Assembly: GCA_934256595.1 (NCBI GenBank)
Contig: CAKQOW010000004.1
Location: forward strand, 1 to 64,000
Source of the DNA: an uncultured Clostridia bacterium
Lineage (GTDB): Bacteria > Bacillota > Clostridia > Peptostreptococcales > Anaerovoracaceae
Direction: 5' to 3'
Length of the DNA: 64,000 nucleotides
Position numbers and translations under genes: made by a program
Notes under the pieces: generated by a model
What the model saw: the letters and a program-made list of their open reading frames with translations, nothing else
What the model was told of the DNA's origin: nothing
Databases searched by the model: none
Part shown: in pieces, positions 48,991 through 57,815 of the stretch
Layout: each line of letters starts with the position of its first letter
Numbering within the stretch: the stretch's first letter is position 1

Positions 48991-50744
48991 CAGACCCTGC
49001 ATCTAATTTACAGGAAACGCTTAAATATCAGGGAAACTGAAATTATGAAATTGTACATTGAAGAACTAAAACGACTAAAAAAGAACAAACTGCTGTGGAT
49101 TGTGATCCTCATATATACGCTGTATAACCTTATCAGCATTTTCAGATACCAATACTCTGCACTTGAGGTCAGTGACGGGCTTGACCCTACAAGACAGATA
49201 CTGTTTCTGTGTCCGCAGATATTCATACTGTATCTGGTGACGGGATATGAGTTTCTGTCGGAACAGTACAGAGCGGGAATTAATGAGAGCATTGCGGCTA
49301 CGGCGGGAGGCTGTACCGGCAGGAATGTATTGGCGGGCTTTATGGTAATGGCAAGCGTGCTGTTTGTAAATTACGCTGTGTTTGCGGGCTTTGACATTGC
49401 GGTTACAAATGCAATATTTGATGCAAAGAATATTATCGGAGCAAACAGAGTGGCGGATTTGTATATAACAAGGAGCCTTTTTATCAACATATTTCTGATA
49501 GGACTTATCGGTATATCAGCGGCTCTTGTTATCTCAAAGATACAAAAGAGAATAGCGGCATATGCGGTAATAATGGCAGTGATATTTGCATCATCATATA
49601 TGATGAGTGAAATAGCTACTATGGTTATGATAATTACCGATTATGCCGTAAATCTGTTTGACATACTTGATATGTTTAATGTTATGGTGCCGGGGCTCAA
49701 GTTTATTCCTAATTATGCCATTGGTTTTCCTGAGATGACCTATAGGATATGTCTGATACTGTTCTGGAGTGCGCTTCTGATTACAGTTTATCTGATAGCA
49801 GGAAGCCGCAGAAAGTGTACATTAAGAAATGCCATATGCGTGATTGTGTGCATATGCTGCTTCATAGGATATGTGCTTCCGTCATCAAGGGTTGATATGG
49901 GGCTGAGCAGTACAGGCTCTGCTATGGCAGACCAGCACTACTATAATATTGCGGGATACAAGCTCGAAAATGAAGCCGGCGGATTTGACGTTGACCGCTA
50001 CACCATGGAGCTTGATACAAGGAGGCTTCTCAAGGCAAAGGTTACAATGGAGGTGTCAGAGCCTCTTGAAGAATACAAATTTACTCTGGCTCACAGTTAT
50101 GAAATCAGGGCTGTGTATGATGAGAATGGCAGAAGTATGAAATATGACCGGGATAAAGATGCTCTCACTGTTTACAGCAATGACAGTAATACGAAGCAGA
50201 TAACGGTTGAATACAGGGGAGCAAACGAGGCATATTATTCGTGCTCGCAGGGAGTTAATCTGAGAGGAAGCTTCCCTTACTATCCTGTTGCGGGCTTCAG
50301 AAGCATTACAAGAGACGGAATGATTATGAATGCGCTGTTTCTTGAAAAAAATGCGGATTTTGATGTATATATAAAGAGCTTCAAAAAGGTATATTCAAAC
50401 CTTGAGGAAATAGAAAAGGGTCACTTTACAGGCAAAAGCAACGGTGCTACACTTGTCAGCGGCCTGTATACTTCAACCGAAAGGTACGGCGTCAGAATAG
50501 TGTATCCGCCGCTTTCCGCGTTACGCGATGAAAGCCTTGATGCAGCGGCAAAGGCGGCGGTCAAAGACGGATATGGAGAGAGTCAGATTTTCATAACACC
50601 GAATATGAACCGTCAGGACGATGCGGTAAGCAAGGAACAGATAATTACAAGGAACTGCTTTGAAACAGTAAAAGACCTGGCTTACTATAGAAATCAGGGC
50701 GGATACTAGGGAAAGGAATAACGGATAATACGAAAGGAAAGATT
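48991..50744 (+). repeat. Duplicated ABC permease unit, copy 1
   Basis: From the CTGCAT...AATATCAGGGAAA leader through the end of the large permease gene and the GATAATACGAAAGGAAAGATT before the ATPase, this region recurs at about 52255-54004 with high identity. The duplication includes ribosome sites and gene ends. Confidence 0.85.
49045..50709 (+). CDS. ABC-2 type permease-like protein with large extracellular domain (copy 1)
   Basis: The protein has 554 residues. Six hydrophobic segments lie in the first 300 residues (LLWIVILIYTLYNLI, IFILYLVTGYEFL, FMVMASVLFVNYAVF and others), the topology of an ABC-2 permease. A large C-terminal extracytoplasmic domain (from about 300: SSRVDMGLSSTGSAM, then beta-rich EEYKFTLAHSYEIRAVYDE) follows. 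The start at 49045 is set by its near-identical paralogue at 52305; a TTG at 48958 in frame lies before the expected transcript start. It probably joins the ATPase and small permease next door. Substrate unknown; antimicrobial peptide export or sensing is a guess. Confidence 0.75.
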   Translation: MKLYIEELKRLKKNKLLWIVILIYTLYNLISIFRYQYSALEVSDGLDPTRQILFLCPQIFILYLVTGYEFLSEQYRAGINESIAATAGGCTGRNVLAGFMVMASVLFVNYAVFAGFDIAVTNAIFDAKNIIGANRVADLYITRSLFINIFLIGLIGISAALVISKIQKRIAAYAVIMAVIFASSYMMSEIATMVMIITDYAVNLFDILDMFNVMVPGLKFIPNYAIGFPEMTYRICLILFWSALLITVYLIAGSRRKCTLRNAICVIVCICCFIGYVLPSSRVDMGLSSTGSAMADQHYYNIAGYKLENEAGGFDVDRYTMELDTRRLLKAKVTMEVSEPLEEYKFTLAHSYEIRAVYDENGRSMKYDRDKDALTVYSNDSNTKQITVEYRGANEAYYSCSQGVNLRGSFPYYPVAGFRSITRDGMIMNALFLEKNADFDVYIKSFKKVYSNLEEIEKGHFTGKSNGATLVSGLYTSTERYGVRIVYPPLSALRDESLDAAAKAAVKDGYGESQIFITPNMNRQDDAVSKEQIITRNCFETVKDLAYYRNQGGY

Positions 50745-51587
50745 ATGCTTGAGATAAGAAATTTAAACAAAAGCTTCAGAAAGAAAAACGCTGTGGATGA
50801 CCTCAGCCTGTCTCTCGGCAGCGGAGTATACGGCCTGCTGGGACCAAACGGAGCAGGCAAGACAACCCTGATACGCTGTCTTACCAATCTGTATAAATTT
50901 GACGGTGAGATAGAATACAGGGGAGAGAATATACGGGGAAACAAAACATATATGTCTGAGATAGGGTATCTTCCGCAGAAATTCGGAGCATACAGAGAGC
51001 TGACGGCAGAAGAAAATCTGTATCATTTCTGCGTACTAAAGGATATCCCAAAGGATTTGCGCAAAAAAGAGATAGACAGGGTGCTTGAAATGGTTAATCT
51101 GTCAGATGAGAGAAGCAAAAAAGCCAAAGCTCTGTCAGGCGGAATGACCAGAAGACTTGGGATAGCGCAGGTGCTTTTGGGAAGCCCTGATATTATGATA
51201 TTTGACGAGCCTACCGCAGGTCTTGACCCTGAGGAAAGATTAAGATTTAAAATGATAATATCCTCGCTTCCAAAGGACAGACTCATACTTATTTCCACTC
51301 ATATAGTTGAGGACGTTGATGCGCTTTGCAGCGGCATAGTTATTATGAAAGACGGCAGAGTCAGATTTAACGGAAGTACCGGGGAACTGAAATCACTTGC
51401 AAAAGGCAGGGTGTTTGAGTGCGACAGCACGCAGCTTGAAGAAATAGAGGGAAGATACTATATAGAGAGGCAGTTTGAGCAGGAGGGCAGAGTAAGATAC
51501 CGTCTGCTTTCGGACACAGTTCAGAACTGTGATACTGCATCAGCAAGAATAGAGGATGGATACATATGCGTACTGGAAGAAATCTAA
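50745..51587 (+). CDS. ABC transporter ATP-binding protein
   Basis: A 280-residue ATPase. Walker [10 protein letters not shown] near residue 33, Q-loop GYLPQKFG, signature LSGGMTRRLGIAQ, Walker B IMIFDEPTAGLDPEE, and H-loop STHIVEDV. A C-terminal tail of about 75 residues continues as in antibiotic or bacitracin-type exporters. GAAAGGAAAGATT precedes the ATG. It overlaps the small permease by 22 bases. Together with the two permease genes it makes one transporter. Confidence 0.92.
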   Translation: MLEIRNLNKSFRKKNAVDDLSLSLGSGVYGLLGPNGAGKTTLIRCLTNLYKFDGEIEYRGENIRGNKTYMSEIGYLPQKFGAYRELTAEENLYHFCVLKDIPKDLRKKEIDRVLEMVNLSDERSKKAKALSGGMTRRLGIAQVLLGSPDIMIFDEPTAGLDPEERLRFKMIISSLPKDRLILISTHIVEDVDALCSGIVIMKDGRVRFNGSTGELKSLAKGRVFECDSTQLEEIEGRYYIERQFEQEGRVRYRLLSDTVQNCDTASARIEDGYICVLEEI

Positions 51588-52228
51588 AAAAAGAATACAG
51601 CCTGTTTCTGTTTCAGCTTAAAGGTATCAGGGGGCTGTTTGCAGTGCCTCTGATTGTGATGTTTATTCTTATTCCTCTGATACTTATATTAACAATGAAA
51701 AAATATGATGAAATCGCATATGTGGAGGAGCGCTTTATAATACTCAGCCAGTATTTTGTGCCGATATTTTCAATATGGTGGATAGGCTTTTCATTTATAG
51801 ACCTCATAGAGGGTGACGGAAATGAAGTCTATTATATAAATCACAGAATGAAGAACAAGCTGGTAATTATGTGGCTGGCGCTTTATCTGGCGATAATCGG
51901 AGCAGGCTATCTGATTGCCTCAATCTGGATTGAGAATATGGCGCTTGAATATGTAAGGATAGCCGTAAGCTGCTGCTTCTATGTCGGTATTATGTACTCA
52001 TTTATGTATATATTCAGCTCTATGACCGCGGCATTCTTAGGCGTTGCCATATACTGGACGGAGTCTCTGTTTGGCAGCGGGATAAATATGGGAGTGCTGA
52101 ATTGTCAGGTGGGTCTATCGGCTACTAGGGAACTGATTCTTCAGCATTATTCATGGATTATGCTTGCAGCAGTTATTTTGTATATTGCAGGCTATATATG
52201 TAATATGAAGAAACAGAAATTTGTCTAG
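51566..52228 (+). CDS. Small ABC-2 type permease subunit
   Basis: A 220-residue integral membrane protein with about six hydrophobic segments (LFAVPLIVMFILIPLILIL, FSIWWIGFSFI, LYLAIIGAGYLI and others) and no soluble domain. It overlaps the ATPase gene by 22 bases at its start and ends GYICNMKKQKFV. A fragment homologous to that end is found at 54005, showing that it was duplicated. No sequence motif identifies the substrate. Confidence 0.75.
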   Translation: MRTGRNLKKEYSLFLFQLKGIRGLFAVPLIVMFILIPLILILTMKKYDEIAYVEERFIILSQYFVPIFSIWWIGFSFIDLIEGDGNEVYYINHRMKNKLVIMWLALYLAIIGAGYLIASIWIENMALEYVRIAVSCCFYVGIMYSFMYIFSSMTAAFLGVAIYWTESLFGSGINMGVLNCQVGLSATRELILQHYSWIMLAAVILYIAGYICNMKKQKFV

Positions 52229-52254
52229 GCATTACATATGAAGCTGTTTTGCAG

Positions 52255-54004
52255 GCGCTGCATCACGTTAATATAAAATGCTTTAATATCAGGGAAATTG
52301 AACTATGAAATTATACATTGAAGAACTTAAACGACTTAAAAAGAATAAACTGCTGTGGCTTGCGATACTCATATATACGCTGTATAATCTTATCAGTATT
52401 TACAGGTATGAGTGCTCTGTAATTGAGAACACTAATGGACTTGGTCCTACAAATCAGATACTGTTTCTGTGTCCGCAGATATTCATACTGTATCTGGTGA
52501 CAGGCTATGAGTTTCTGTCGGAGCAGTACAGAGCGGGAATTAATGAGAGCATTACTGCTACGGCGCGAGGCTGTACCGGCAGGAATGTATTTGCGGGTTT
52601 TATGGTAATGGTAAGCGTGCTTTTTGTAAATTACGCTTTGTTTGCAGGCCTTGACATTATTGTTACCAATGCGGGATTTGCCATAGATGATATTGCCGGA
52701 GTAAACAGAGTGGCGGATTTATATATAGTCAAGAGTCTTTTTATCAACGTCTTTTTGATAGGATTTATAGGAATATCTGCAGCTCTTGCTATTTCAAGGA
52801 TACAAAAGAGAATAGCGGCATATGCGGTAATAATGGCGGTGATATTTGCATCGTCATACATGGTAAACGAAATAGCTACTATGGTTATGATAATTACCGA
52901 TTATGCTGTGAACCTGTTTGACCTGCTTGATATGTTTAATATTATGGTGCCGGGGCTAAGGCATATTCCTAATTGTGCCTTGGGTTTTTCTGAGATGACT
53001 TATCGGGTTTGTCTGATACTGTTCTGGAGCGCGCTGCTGATTACCATTTATCTGATAGCAGGAAGCATCAGAAAGCTTACATTAAGAAATGCAGTATGCG
53101 TGATTGTGTGCATATGCTGCTTCATAGGATATGCGCTTCCGTCCTCAAGGGTTGATATGGGACTGAGCAGTACAGGCTCTGCTATGGCAGACCAGCACTA
53201 CTATAATATTGCGGGATACAGGCTCAAAAATGAAGCCGGCGGGTTTGATGTTGACAGCTATACTATGGAGCTTGACACAAGGAGGCTTCTCAAGGCAAAG
53301 GTTACAATGAAAGTGTCAGAGTCACTTGAAGAATACAAATTTACACTGTCCCACAGCTATGACATCAGGGCTGTGTATGACGAAAGCGGCAGAAGTATGA
53401 AATATGACCGGGACAAAGATGCTCTCACTGTTTACAGCAATGACGGCAATACGAAGCAGATAACGGTTGAATACCGGGGAGCAAATGAGGCATATTATTC
53501 GTGCTCGCAGGGAGTTAATTTAAGAGGGAGCTTCCCTTACTACCCTGTTGCGGGCTTCAGAAGCATTACAAGGGACGGACAGATTATGAATGCGCTGTTT
53601 CTCGAGAAAGATGCGGATTTTGATGTATATATAAAGAGCTTCAAAAAGGTATATTCAAACCTTGAGGAAATAGAGAAAGGTCACTTTGCAGGCAAAAGCA
53701 ACGGAGCCACACTTGTCAGCGGACTGTATACTTCAACTGAAAGGTATGGTGTCAGGATAGTTTATCCGCCTCTTTCCAGATGGAACGATGAAAATCTTGA
53801 TACAGTTGCAAAGGCTGCAGTCAAAGACGGATATGGAGAGAGTCAGATTTTCATAACACCGAATATGAACCGTCAGGACGATGCGGTAAGCAAGGAACAG
53901 ATAATTACAAGAAACTACTTTGAAACAGTAAAAAGCCTTGCTTTCTATAGAAATCAGGGCGGATACTGGGGAAAGGAATAATGGATAATACGAAAGGAAA
54001 GATT
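52255..54004 (+). repeat. Duplicated ABC permease unit, copy 2
   Basis: Second copy of 48991-50744. It ends with GATAATACGAAAGGAAAGATT and an ATG in the position of the ATPase start, but then jumps to the end of the small permease gene, so the ATPase and most of that permease were deleted. Confidence 0.85.
52305..53981 (+). CDS. ABC-2 type permease-like protein with large extracellular domain (copy 2)
   Basis: A 558-residue paralogue of the 49045 product, with the same membrane segments and extracytoplasmic domain. The differences cluster in the first extracytoplasmic loop (IENTNGLGPTNQ against LEVSDGLDPTRQ) and the membrane-proximal loop after residue 110, while the C-terminal domain is almost the same. 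The stop differs: copy 1 has TAG where copy 2 reads TGG, adding WGKE. It has no own ATPase and must share the one at 50745 if it is functional. Confidence 0.75.
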   Translation: MKLYIEELKRLKKNKLLWLAILIYTLYNLISIYRYECSVIENTNGLGPTNQILFLCPQIFILYLVTGYEFLSEQYRAGINESITATARGCTGRNVFAGFMVMVSVLFVNYALFAGLDIIVTNAGFAIDDIAGVNRVADLYIVKSLFINVFLIGFIGISAALAISRIQKRIAAYAVIMAVIFASSYMVNEIATMVMIITDYAVNLFDLLDMFNIMVPGLRHIPNCALGFSEMTYRVCLILFWSALLITIYLIAGSIRKLTLRNAVCVIVCICCFIGYALPSSRVDMGLSSTGSAMADQHYYNIAGYRLKNEAGGFDVDSYTMELDTRRLLKAKVTMKVSESLEEYKFTLSHSYDIRAVYDESGRSMKYDRDKDALTVYSNDGNTKQITVEYRGANEAYYSCSQGVNLRGSFPYYPVAGFRSITRDGQIMNALFLEKDADFDVYIKSFKKVYSNLEEIEKGHFAGKSNGATLVSGLYTSTERYGVRIVYPPLSRWNDENLDTVAKAAVKDGYGESQIFITPNMNRQDDAVSKEQIITRNYFETVKSLAFYRNQGGYWGKE

Positions 54005-54073
54005 ATGCCTGCAGCCGCAGTGATTTTTGTCATAGGCTATATATGCAGCAGGCAAAAGCAGAGATTTGTCTGA
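54005..54073 (+). pseudogene. Fused remnant of ATPase start and permease end
   Basis: ATG 54005 in the ATPase position continues as PAAAVIFVIGYICSRQKQRFV and stop, matching the C-terminus GYICNMKKQKFV of the small permease at 52228. It records the deletion that followed duplication of the whole three-gene unit. Translation as a 22-residue peptide is possible but probably meaningless. Confidence 0.7.
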
Positions 54074-54111
54074 ACGAAAAATATATATGAGATAAGCTAT
54101 AGAAAGACCTT

Positions 54112-54142
54112 GCCCGCAAATGAGCAAGGTCTGCTGGGTATT
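54112..54142 (-). terminator. Terminator of the por operon
   Basis: AGACCTTGC (plus 54115-54123) pairs with GCAAGGTCT (54134-54142). A short T-run on the minus strand (TTTC) follows. It may also end the duplicated ABC unit on the plus strand. Confidence 0.6.
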
Positions 54143-54152
54143 TATTATAAAT

Positions 54153-55082
54153 TTATCTGCATTTGTTAAGCAGCTGCTCCCACTTTCTGTCTATATAGCT
54201 CTGGGCCTCTTCTATCATCCATTCGCTGCCTTTTTTGAACATATGGCTGAATCGTCCCTGCAGCTTCAGAAACTCCTCAACCGGCAGCTTCTTTTTCGGC
54301 TCATAGGTCAGGCGGTATACGCCGTCCTCAATTTCAAACAGAGGCCATACGCAGGTATCAACAGCCATTCTGCTGATATGCGCTATGTCGGAAGCATTGT
54401 ATCTCCAGCCTCTCGGACATGGTGACAGTACGTTGAGGAAATTTGCTCCCTCTGTATATATGGCCTTTCTGGCTTTTTCGTGCAGATCGCTCATATTGCC
54501 GATAAATGCAGTCTGCGCAACATAAGGCGAGCCGTGGGCGGCAATAATTGCCGTCAGATCCTTTTTGTTCTGCTGCTTGCCCGGCAGCTTGCTTCCTGCA
54601 GGAGATGTCGTGGCATTGGCAAATCTCGGAGTGGAGGAGGAGCGCTGTATGCCCGTATTCATATATGCCTCGTTGTCATAGCATACATACACGAAATCGT
54701 GATTTCGCTCTATGGCTCCCGAAAGGGACTGCAGCCCTATATCGTAGGTACCGCCGTCACCGCCAAAAGCTATAACCTTGAAGTTCTCCTTTACCTTGCC
54801 TTTCTGCTGCAGCACCTTGTAGGCTGTTTCAACACCTGCGGCAGTTGCAGCGGCGTTTTCAAAGGCGCTGTGAATGAAGCTGTCCTCATAGGCGGTATAC
54901 GGATACATAAAGGTTGATACCTCAAGACAGCTTGTAGCGTTTACAACAACGGCTTTATCTTCAGGCTCCAGCGCTCTCAGCACGCCTCTTACGGTTATAC
55001 CTGCTCCGCAGCCGGCGCACAGCCTGTGACCGCCTGCGAGTCTTTCTTTTTTTTCTGATTCTTTTTTTAAGTTGTACGTCAT
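54153..55082 (-). CDS. porB: 2-oxoacid:ferredoxin oxidoreductase, beta subunit (PorB-like)
   Basis: The thiamine-diphosphate-binding subunit. The 309-residue protein has GHRLCAGCGAG near residue 18, TSCLEVST, the TPP motif GGDGGTYDIGLQSL near 110, and YDNEAYMNTGIQRSSSTP. Cys residues (LCAGCG and SPCPRGW) probably hold the proximal 4Fe-4S cluster. ATG 55082 follows GAGGTGTAAGG at the end of the alpha gene; a start at 55097 overlaps that stop. The pyruvate and 2-oxoisovalerate enzymes look alike, so substrate is open, and the T-box suggests a link with isoleucine. Confidence 0.9.
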   Translation of the reverse strand: MTYNLKKESEKKERLAGGHRLCAGCGAGITVRGVLRALEPEDKAVVVNATSCLEVSTFMYPYTAYEDSFIHSAFENAAATAAGVETAYKVLQQKGKVKENFKVIAFGGDGGTYDIGLQSLSGAIERNHDFVYVCYDNEAYMNTGIQRSSSTPRFANATTSPAGSKLPGKQQNKKDLTAIIAAHGSPYVAQTAFIGNMSDLHEKARKAIYTEGANFLNVLSPCPRGWRYNASDIAHISRMAVDTCVWPLFEIEDGVYRLTYEPKKKLPVEEFLKLQGRFSHMFKKGSEWMIEEAQSYIDRKWEQLLNKCR

Positions 55083-55086
55083 AACC

Positions 55087-56358
55087 TTACACCTCATATT
55101 TCTCTTTGTCTTTGCCGTATGTTCTGGCGGCGCCTCTGTGGTATTCCTCTTTCATCATGCGCTGGTCGGCATCTATGTATCTGGAGTCCCTTACTCCGAC
55201 ATATCTGTATACATCGCCCGGATCATCCTCATCTATAATGTCGTAAAGATCCTGATATATATCATAATAATCCTCAACCCGTATATCTCTGCCGCCAAGA
55301 CCGTAGATATAGTTTACGGCATAAGGTCTGTCAGGCAGATCGTAAAGGGAGCTTCTTGCCTCATTGAACAGCGGCCCGCCGCTGTTTGAAAAGCTCTCGG
55401 CCTTGTCCATTATGGCGACTGCCTTTACCTTGCACATTGCAGCGGCAAGAGGTCTTCTCGGAAACGGTCTGAACACGCGCAGCTTGATAAGCCCTACCTT
55501 GCGGCCCTCTGCGCGGAGCCTGTCAACAGCCTCCTTGCCTGTGCCTGCGCTTGAGCCCATAACAACGAGGGCAACATCGGCATCGTCCATCATATATTCC
55601 TCAAAAAATCTGTATTTGCGTCCTGTAAGCTTTTCGTAGGCTTTGCCTATCTCAAGTATCACGGGCATTGAGTCTTTCATAGCCTGCGCCTGCGCTCTTT
55701 TTACTTCCATATAATACGGGGAGGTTCCGTAAGGACCGACCGCCAGAGGATTTTCACTGTTTAACAGGAAGTTGTCAGGCTCGTATTCCCCGACAAAGGC
55801 TTTGACCTTTTCGTCCTCAAGCAGCTCTATATTTGACACGCCGTGACTTGTAATAAAGCCGTCCTGACAGGCCATAACCGGAAGTCTGCATTTTTCGGCA
55901 ATCAGAACCGCCTGTATGAAATTATCATAGGCCTCCTGATTTGTTTCGGCATACATCTGTATCCAGCCCGAATCTCTTGCACCCATTGAGTCGGAATGGT
56001 CGTTGTTTATATTGATAGGCCCCGACAGCGCTCTGTTTACTACAGACATAACTATAGGAAGCCTCATGGAAGCCGATACATAAAGCAGCTCCCACATATA
56101 TGCAAGTCCGCAGGAGGAGGTTGCCGTCATCGCTCTTGCCCCTGCGGCGGAAGCGCCTATGCAGGTTGACATTGCGCTGTGCTCTGACTCGACGGGGATA
56201 AAGCCTGTATCCACAAGACCGTCAGCCACATAGCCTGAAAAATATTCGGGAATTTCTGTTGACGGTGTAATAGGGAAAGCACCCACAACATCGGGATTTA
56301 TCTGCCTCATAGCTATAGCTACTGCTTCATTTCCTGATTTTCTCTCTCTTACAGCCAT
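55087..56358 (-). CDS. porA: 2-oxoacid:ferredoxin oxidoreductase, alpha subunit (PorA-like)
   Basis: A 423-residue subunit containing the pyrimidine-binding domain. VVGAFPITPSTEIPEY, IPVESEHSAMS, TATSSCGLAYMWELL, and ALSGPININNDHSDSM with RDSGWIQMYAE are signatures of the four-subunit PorA/VorA type. A C-terminal domain with VVMGSSAGTGKEAVDRLR follows. Length is typical (about 400). It lies between the ferredoxin subunit and beta, overlapping none. The INNDHSD segment resembles the pyruvate enzymes more than 2-oxoisovalerate types, but the call is not firm. Confidence 0.9.
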   Translation of the reverse strand: MAVRERKSGNEAVAIAMRQINPDVVGAFPITPSTEIPEYFSGYVADGLVDTGFIPVESEHSAMSTCIGASAAGARAMTATSSCGLAYMWELLYVSASMRLPIVMSVVNRALSGPININNDHSDSMGARDSGWIQMYAETNQEAYDNFIQAVLIAEKCRLPVMACQDGFITSHGVSNIELLEDEKVKAFVGEYEPDNFLLNSENPLAVGPYGTSPYYMEVKRAQAQAMKDSMPVILEIGKAYEKLTGRKYRFFEEYMMDDADVALVVMGSSAGTGKEAVDRLRAEGRKVGLIKLRVFRPFPRRPLAAAMCKVKAVAIMDKAESFSNSGGPLFNEARSSLYDLPDRPYAVNYIYGLGGRDIRVEDYYDIYQDLYDIIDEDDPGDVYRYVGVRDSRYIDADQRMMKEEYHRGAARTYGKDKEKYEV

Positions 56359-56667
56359 TTATTCTCCCTCCTTAACCATAATGATTGCGCCGAAAGGACA
56401 TACCTTCGCGCATATGCCGCAGCCCTTGCAGTGCATAAAATCAAAGTCAAGCCTTTTGCCGTCCTTAACAGGAATCGAGCTGTCGGGACAGTAAGGGAAG
56501 CACAGCATACAGTGTCTGCATTTGGCCTCATCGAATACAGGGCGGTCCACACGCCATTCGCCGGTGTTGACAAGTTTTGAGGTTGCGCCCTCATATATCT
56601 CGGCGCCTGTGGTAAGCTCCTGCCATGTTGATTTTTCATTTATATCTACAGCTTTTGTTTTTATCAT
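56359..56667 (-). CDS. porD: 2-oxoacid:ferredoxin oxidoreductase, delta (ferredoxin) subunit
   Basis: A 102-residue protein with two 4Fe-4S sites in the C-terminal half: CRHCMLCFPYCPDSSIP-type spacing (Cys-x2-Cys-x3-Cys pattern RHCMLCFPYCP) and GCGICAKVCPFGAI. It passes electrons between the TPP site and external ferredoxin. The stop is next to the alpha start, and the gamma gene precedes it by one base, so the four genes form a single unit ordered gamma-delta-alpha-beta. Confidence 0.92.
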   Translation of the reverse strand: MIKTKAVDINEKSTWQELTTGAEIYEGATSKLVNTGEWRVDRPVFDEAKCRHCMLCFPYCPDSSIPVKDGKRLDFDFMHCKGCGICAKVCPFGAIIMVKEGE

Positions 56668-56668
56668 T

Positions 56669-57247
56669 TTAAACTACCTCCGCAAGTGTGGCCTTGAGAG
56701 CCCTCATATTACCCTCGACTATTTCGGGTTTGCCCGGAAACTTGTGTCTGAAAGACTCCTCCATATCTCTGATGAACTGCTCCTGTCTGATTACTCCGCT
56801 GACCTTTACAGCGGCTGCAAGCATCGGAGTGTTTGGAAAATATCTGCCAAGAGCCTCCTCCGAAATCCTTTTTGCGTCTACCGTATATATAGGGCCTTTG
56901 TATTCCTCAAGCAGCTCGCCTCTTATCTCCTCTGAGGATTTGTTGGTGTTTATGATAAGAGCGCCGTCCCTGCTCAGTCCCTTTGTAACATTTACAGAGC
57001 CCAGCAGGGTTTCGTCCACCACTACCACATAGTCCGGAAAATATATATTTGAATGTACCTTGCAGTGTGAATCGGCTATTCTGTTGTAGGCCGTAATCGG
57101 CGCGCCCATTCGCTCAGGACCGTATTCGGGAAATCCCTGAACGTCCTTGCCCGAGTTAAAGGCTGCCTCTGCAAGAAACAGGCAGGCTGTCTTGGCTCCC
57201 TGTCCGCCTCTGCCGTGCCATCTGAATTCAACCATATTATCTGCCAT
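56669..57247 (-). CDS. porC: 2-oxoacid:ferredoxin oxidoreductase, gamma subunit
   Basis: A 192-residue subunit. EFRWHGRGGQGAKTACLFLAEA near the N-terminus, DVQGFPEYGPERMGAPITAYNRI, and the C-terminal region with PNTPMLAAAVKVSG are diagnostic of PorC/VorC. Length is normal. It is the first gene behind the second T-box. GGAGGTAATT precedes the ATG. The complex as a whole converts a 2-oxoacid and CoA to acyl-CoA, CO2 and reduced ferredoxin, or runs in reverse to make the 2-oxoacid. Confidence 0.92.
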   Translation of the reverse strand: MADNMVEFRWHGRGGQGAKTACLFLAEAAFNSGKDVQGFPEYGPERMGAPITAYNRIADSHCKVHSNIYFPDYVVVVDETLLGSVNVTKGLSRDGALIINTNKSSEEIRGELLEEYKGPIYTVDAKRISEEALGRYFPNTPMLAAAVKVSGVIRQEQFIRDMEESFRHKFPGKPEIVEGNMRALKATLAEVV

Positions 57248-57264
57248 ATCAATTACCTCCTAAA

Positions 57265-57500
57265 TAAAAACTCTCTGCCCCGTAATGGGACAGAGAGGTA
57301 AATCTCTGCTATACCACCCAATACAAGTGCAGCATACAAACATATGCCTTCTCTGTTACGGGAGAACCCGTCAGAGCCTACTTTAAAAACAATTTCGGTC
57401 TGCAACTCAGGAGTGATTTTCGTATTCCGGCTTTCTTGTACCGGGCTCTCACTGTCTCCGGCTCGCTGTGAGCTCTGTCTGGAATATTACTCTCTCCGTC
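57265..57500 (-). promoter_or_regulatory. T-box leader of porCDAB, specifier AUC (Ile)
   Basis: T-box GGGTGGTATAGCAG (plus 57306-57319) precedes the terminator CTCTCTG/CAGAGAG (plus 57271-57277 and 57291-57297) and TTTTT. Stem I has the basal helix GGAG/CTCC (plus 57494-57497 and 57410-57413), AGTAA, and ATTCC/GGAAT. The loop side reads CGAAA-ATC-A, so the specifier is probably AUC (plus 57415-57417). A weak promoter TTGTCA/TTGACA on the minus strand lies at plus 57558-57563. Uncharged tRNA-Ile would permit expression. Confidence 0.75.
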
Positions 57501-57750
57501 AAAGTCTTTGGTATTGAATTATTGATTTACATATACCTTAAACCATACAGAGTGGCTTGTCAAGAATAAATTGTGACAAAACAACAAAAAAATCTAAAAA
57601 AGTTTGTGCGTATGGATTAATGAAAAAGGCAAGTCGTGTGAGAATTTTCAGATAAAATTTTCTGCTATATATAAATTGTAGAAAAAAAGACGAAAGTGCG
57701 GCAGAAGTGAAAAAAATGCAAAAAACTATAATTAAAACACAAAAAAACGG

Positions 57751-57779
57751 TTGACTTTTTGTTGCGAGTAAATAATAAT
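57751..57779 (+). promoter_or_regulatory. ilv operon promoter
   Basis: TTGACT (57751-57756) and AATAAT (57774-57779) are 17 bases apart. The leader is only about 35 bases, so I see no attenuator or T-box on this side. The region 57564-57750 is AT-rich and holds nothing I recognise. Confidence 0.6.
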
Positions 57780-57815
57780 TATAGATGTCAAATGAAATTA
57801 TGAGGAGGAAAAGGC

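Noticed and set aside
48958..49044. TTG start at 48958 of the large permease
   Set aside because: It is located at or before the expected transcript start and its 29 extra residues are absent in the paralogue at 52305.
54120..57032. Several plus-strand frames opposite porCDAB
   Set aside because: All are shadows of clearly recognisable por subunits.
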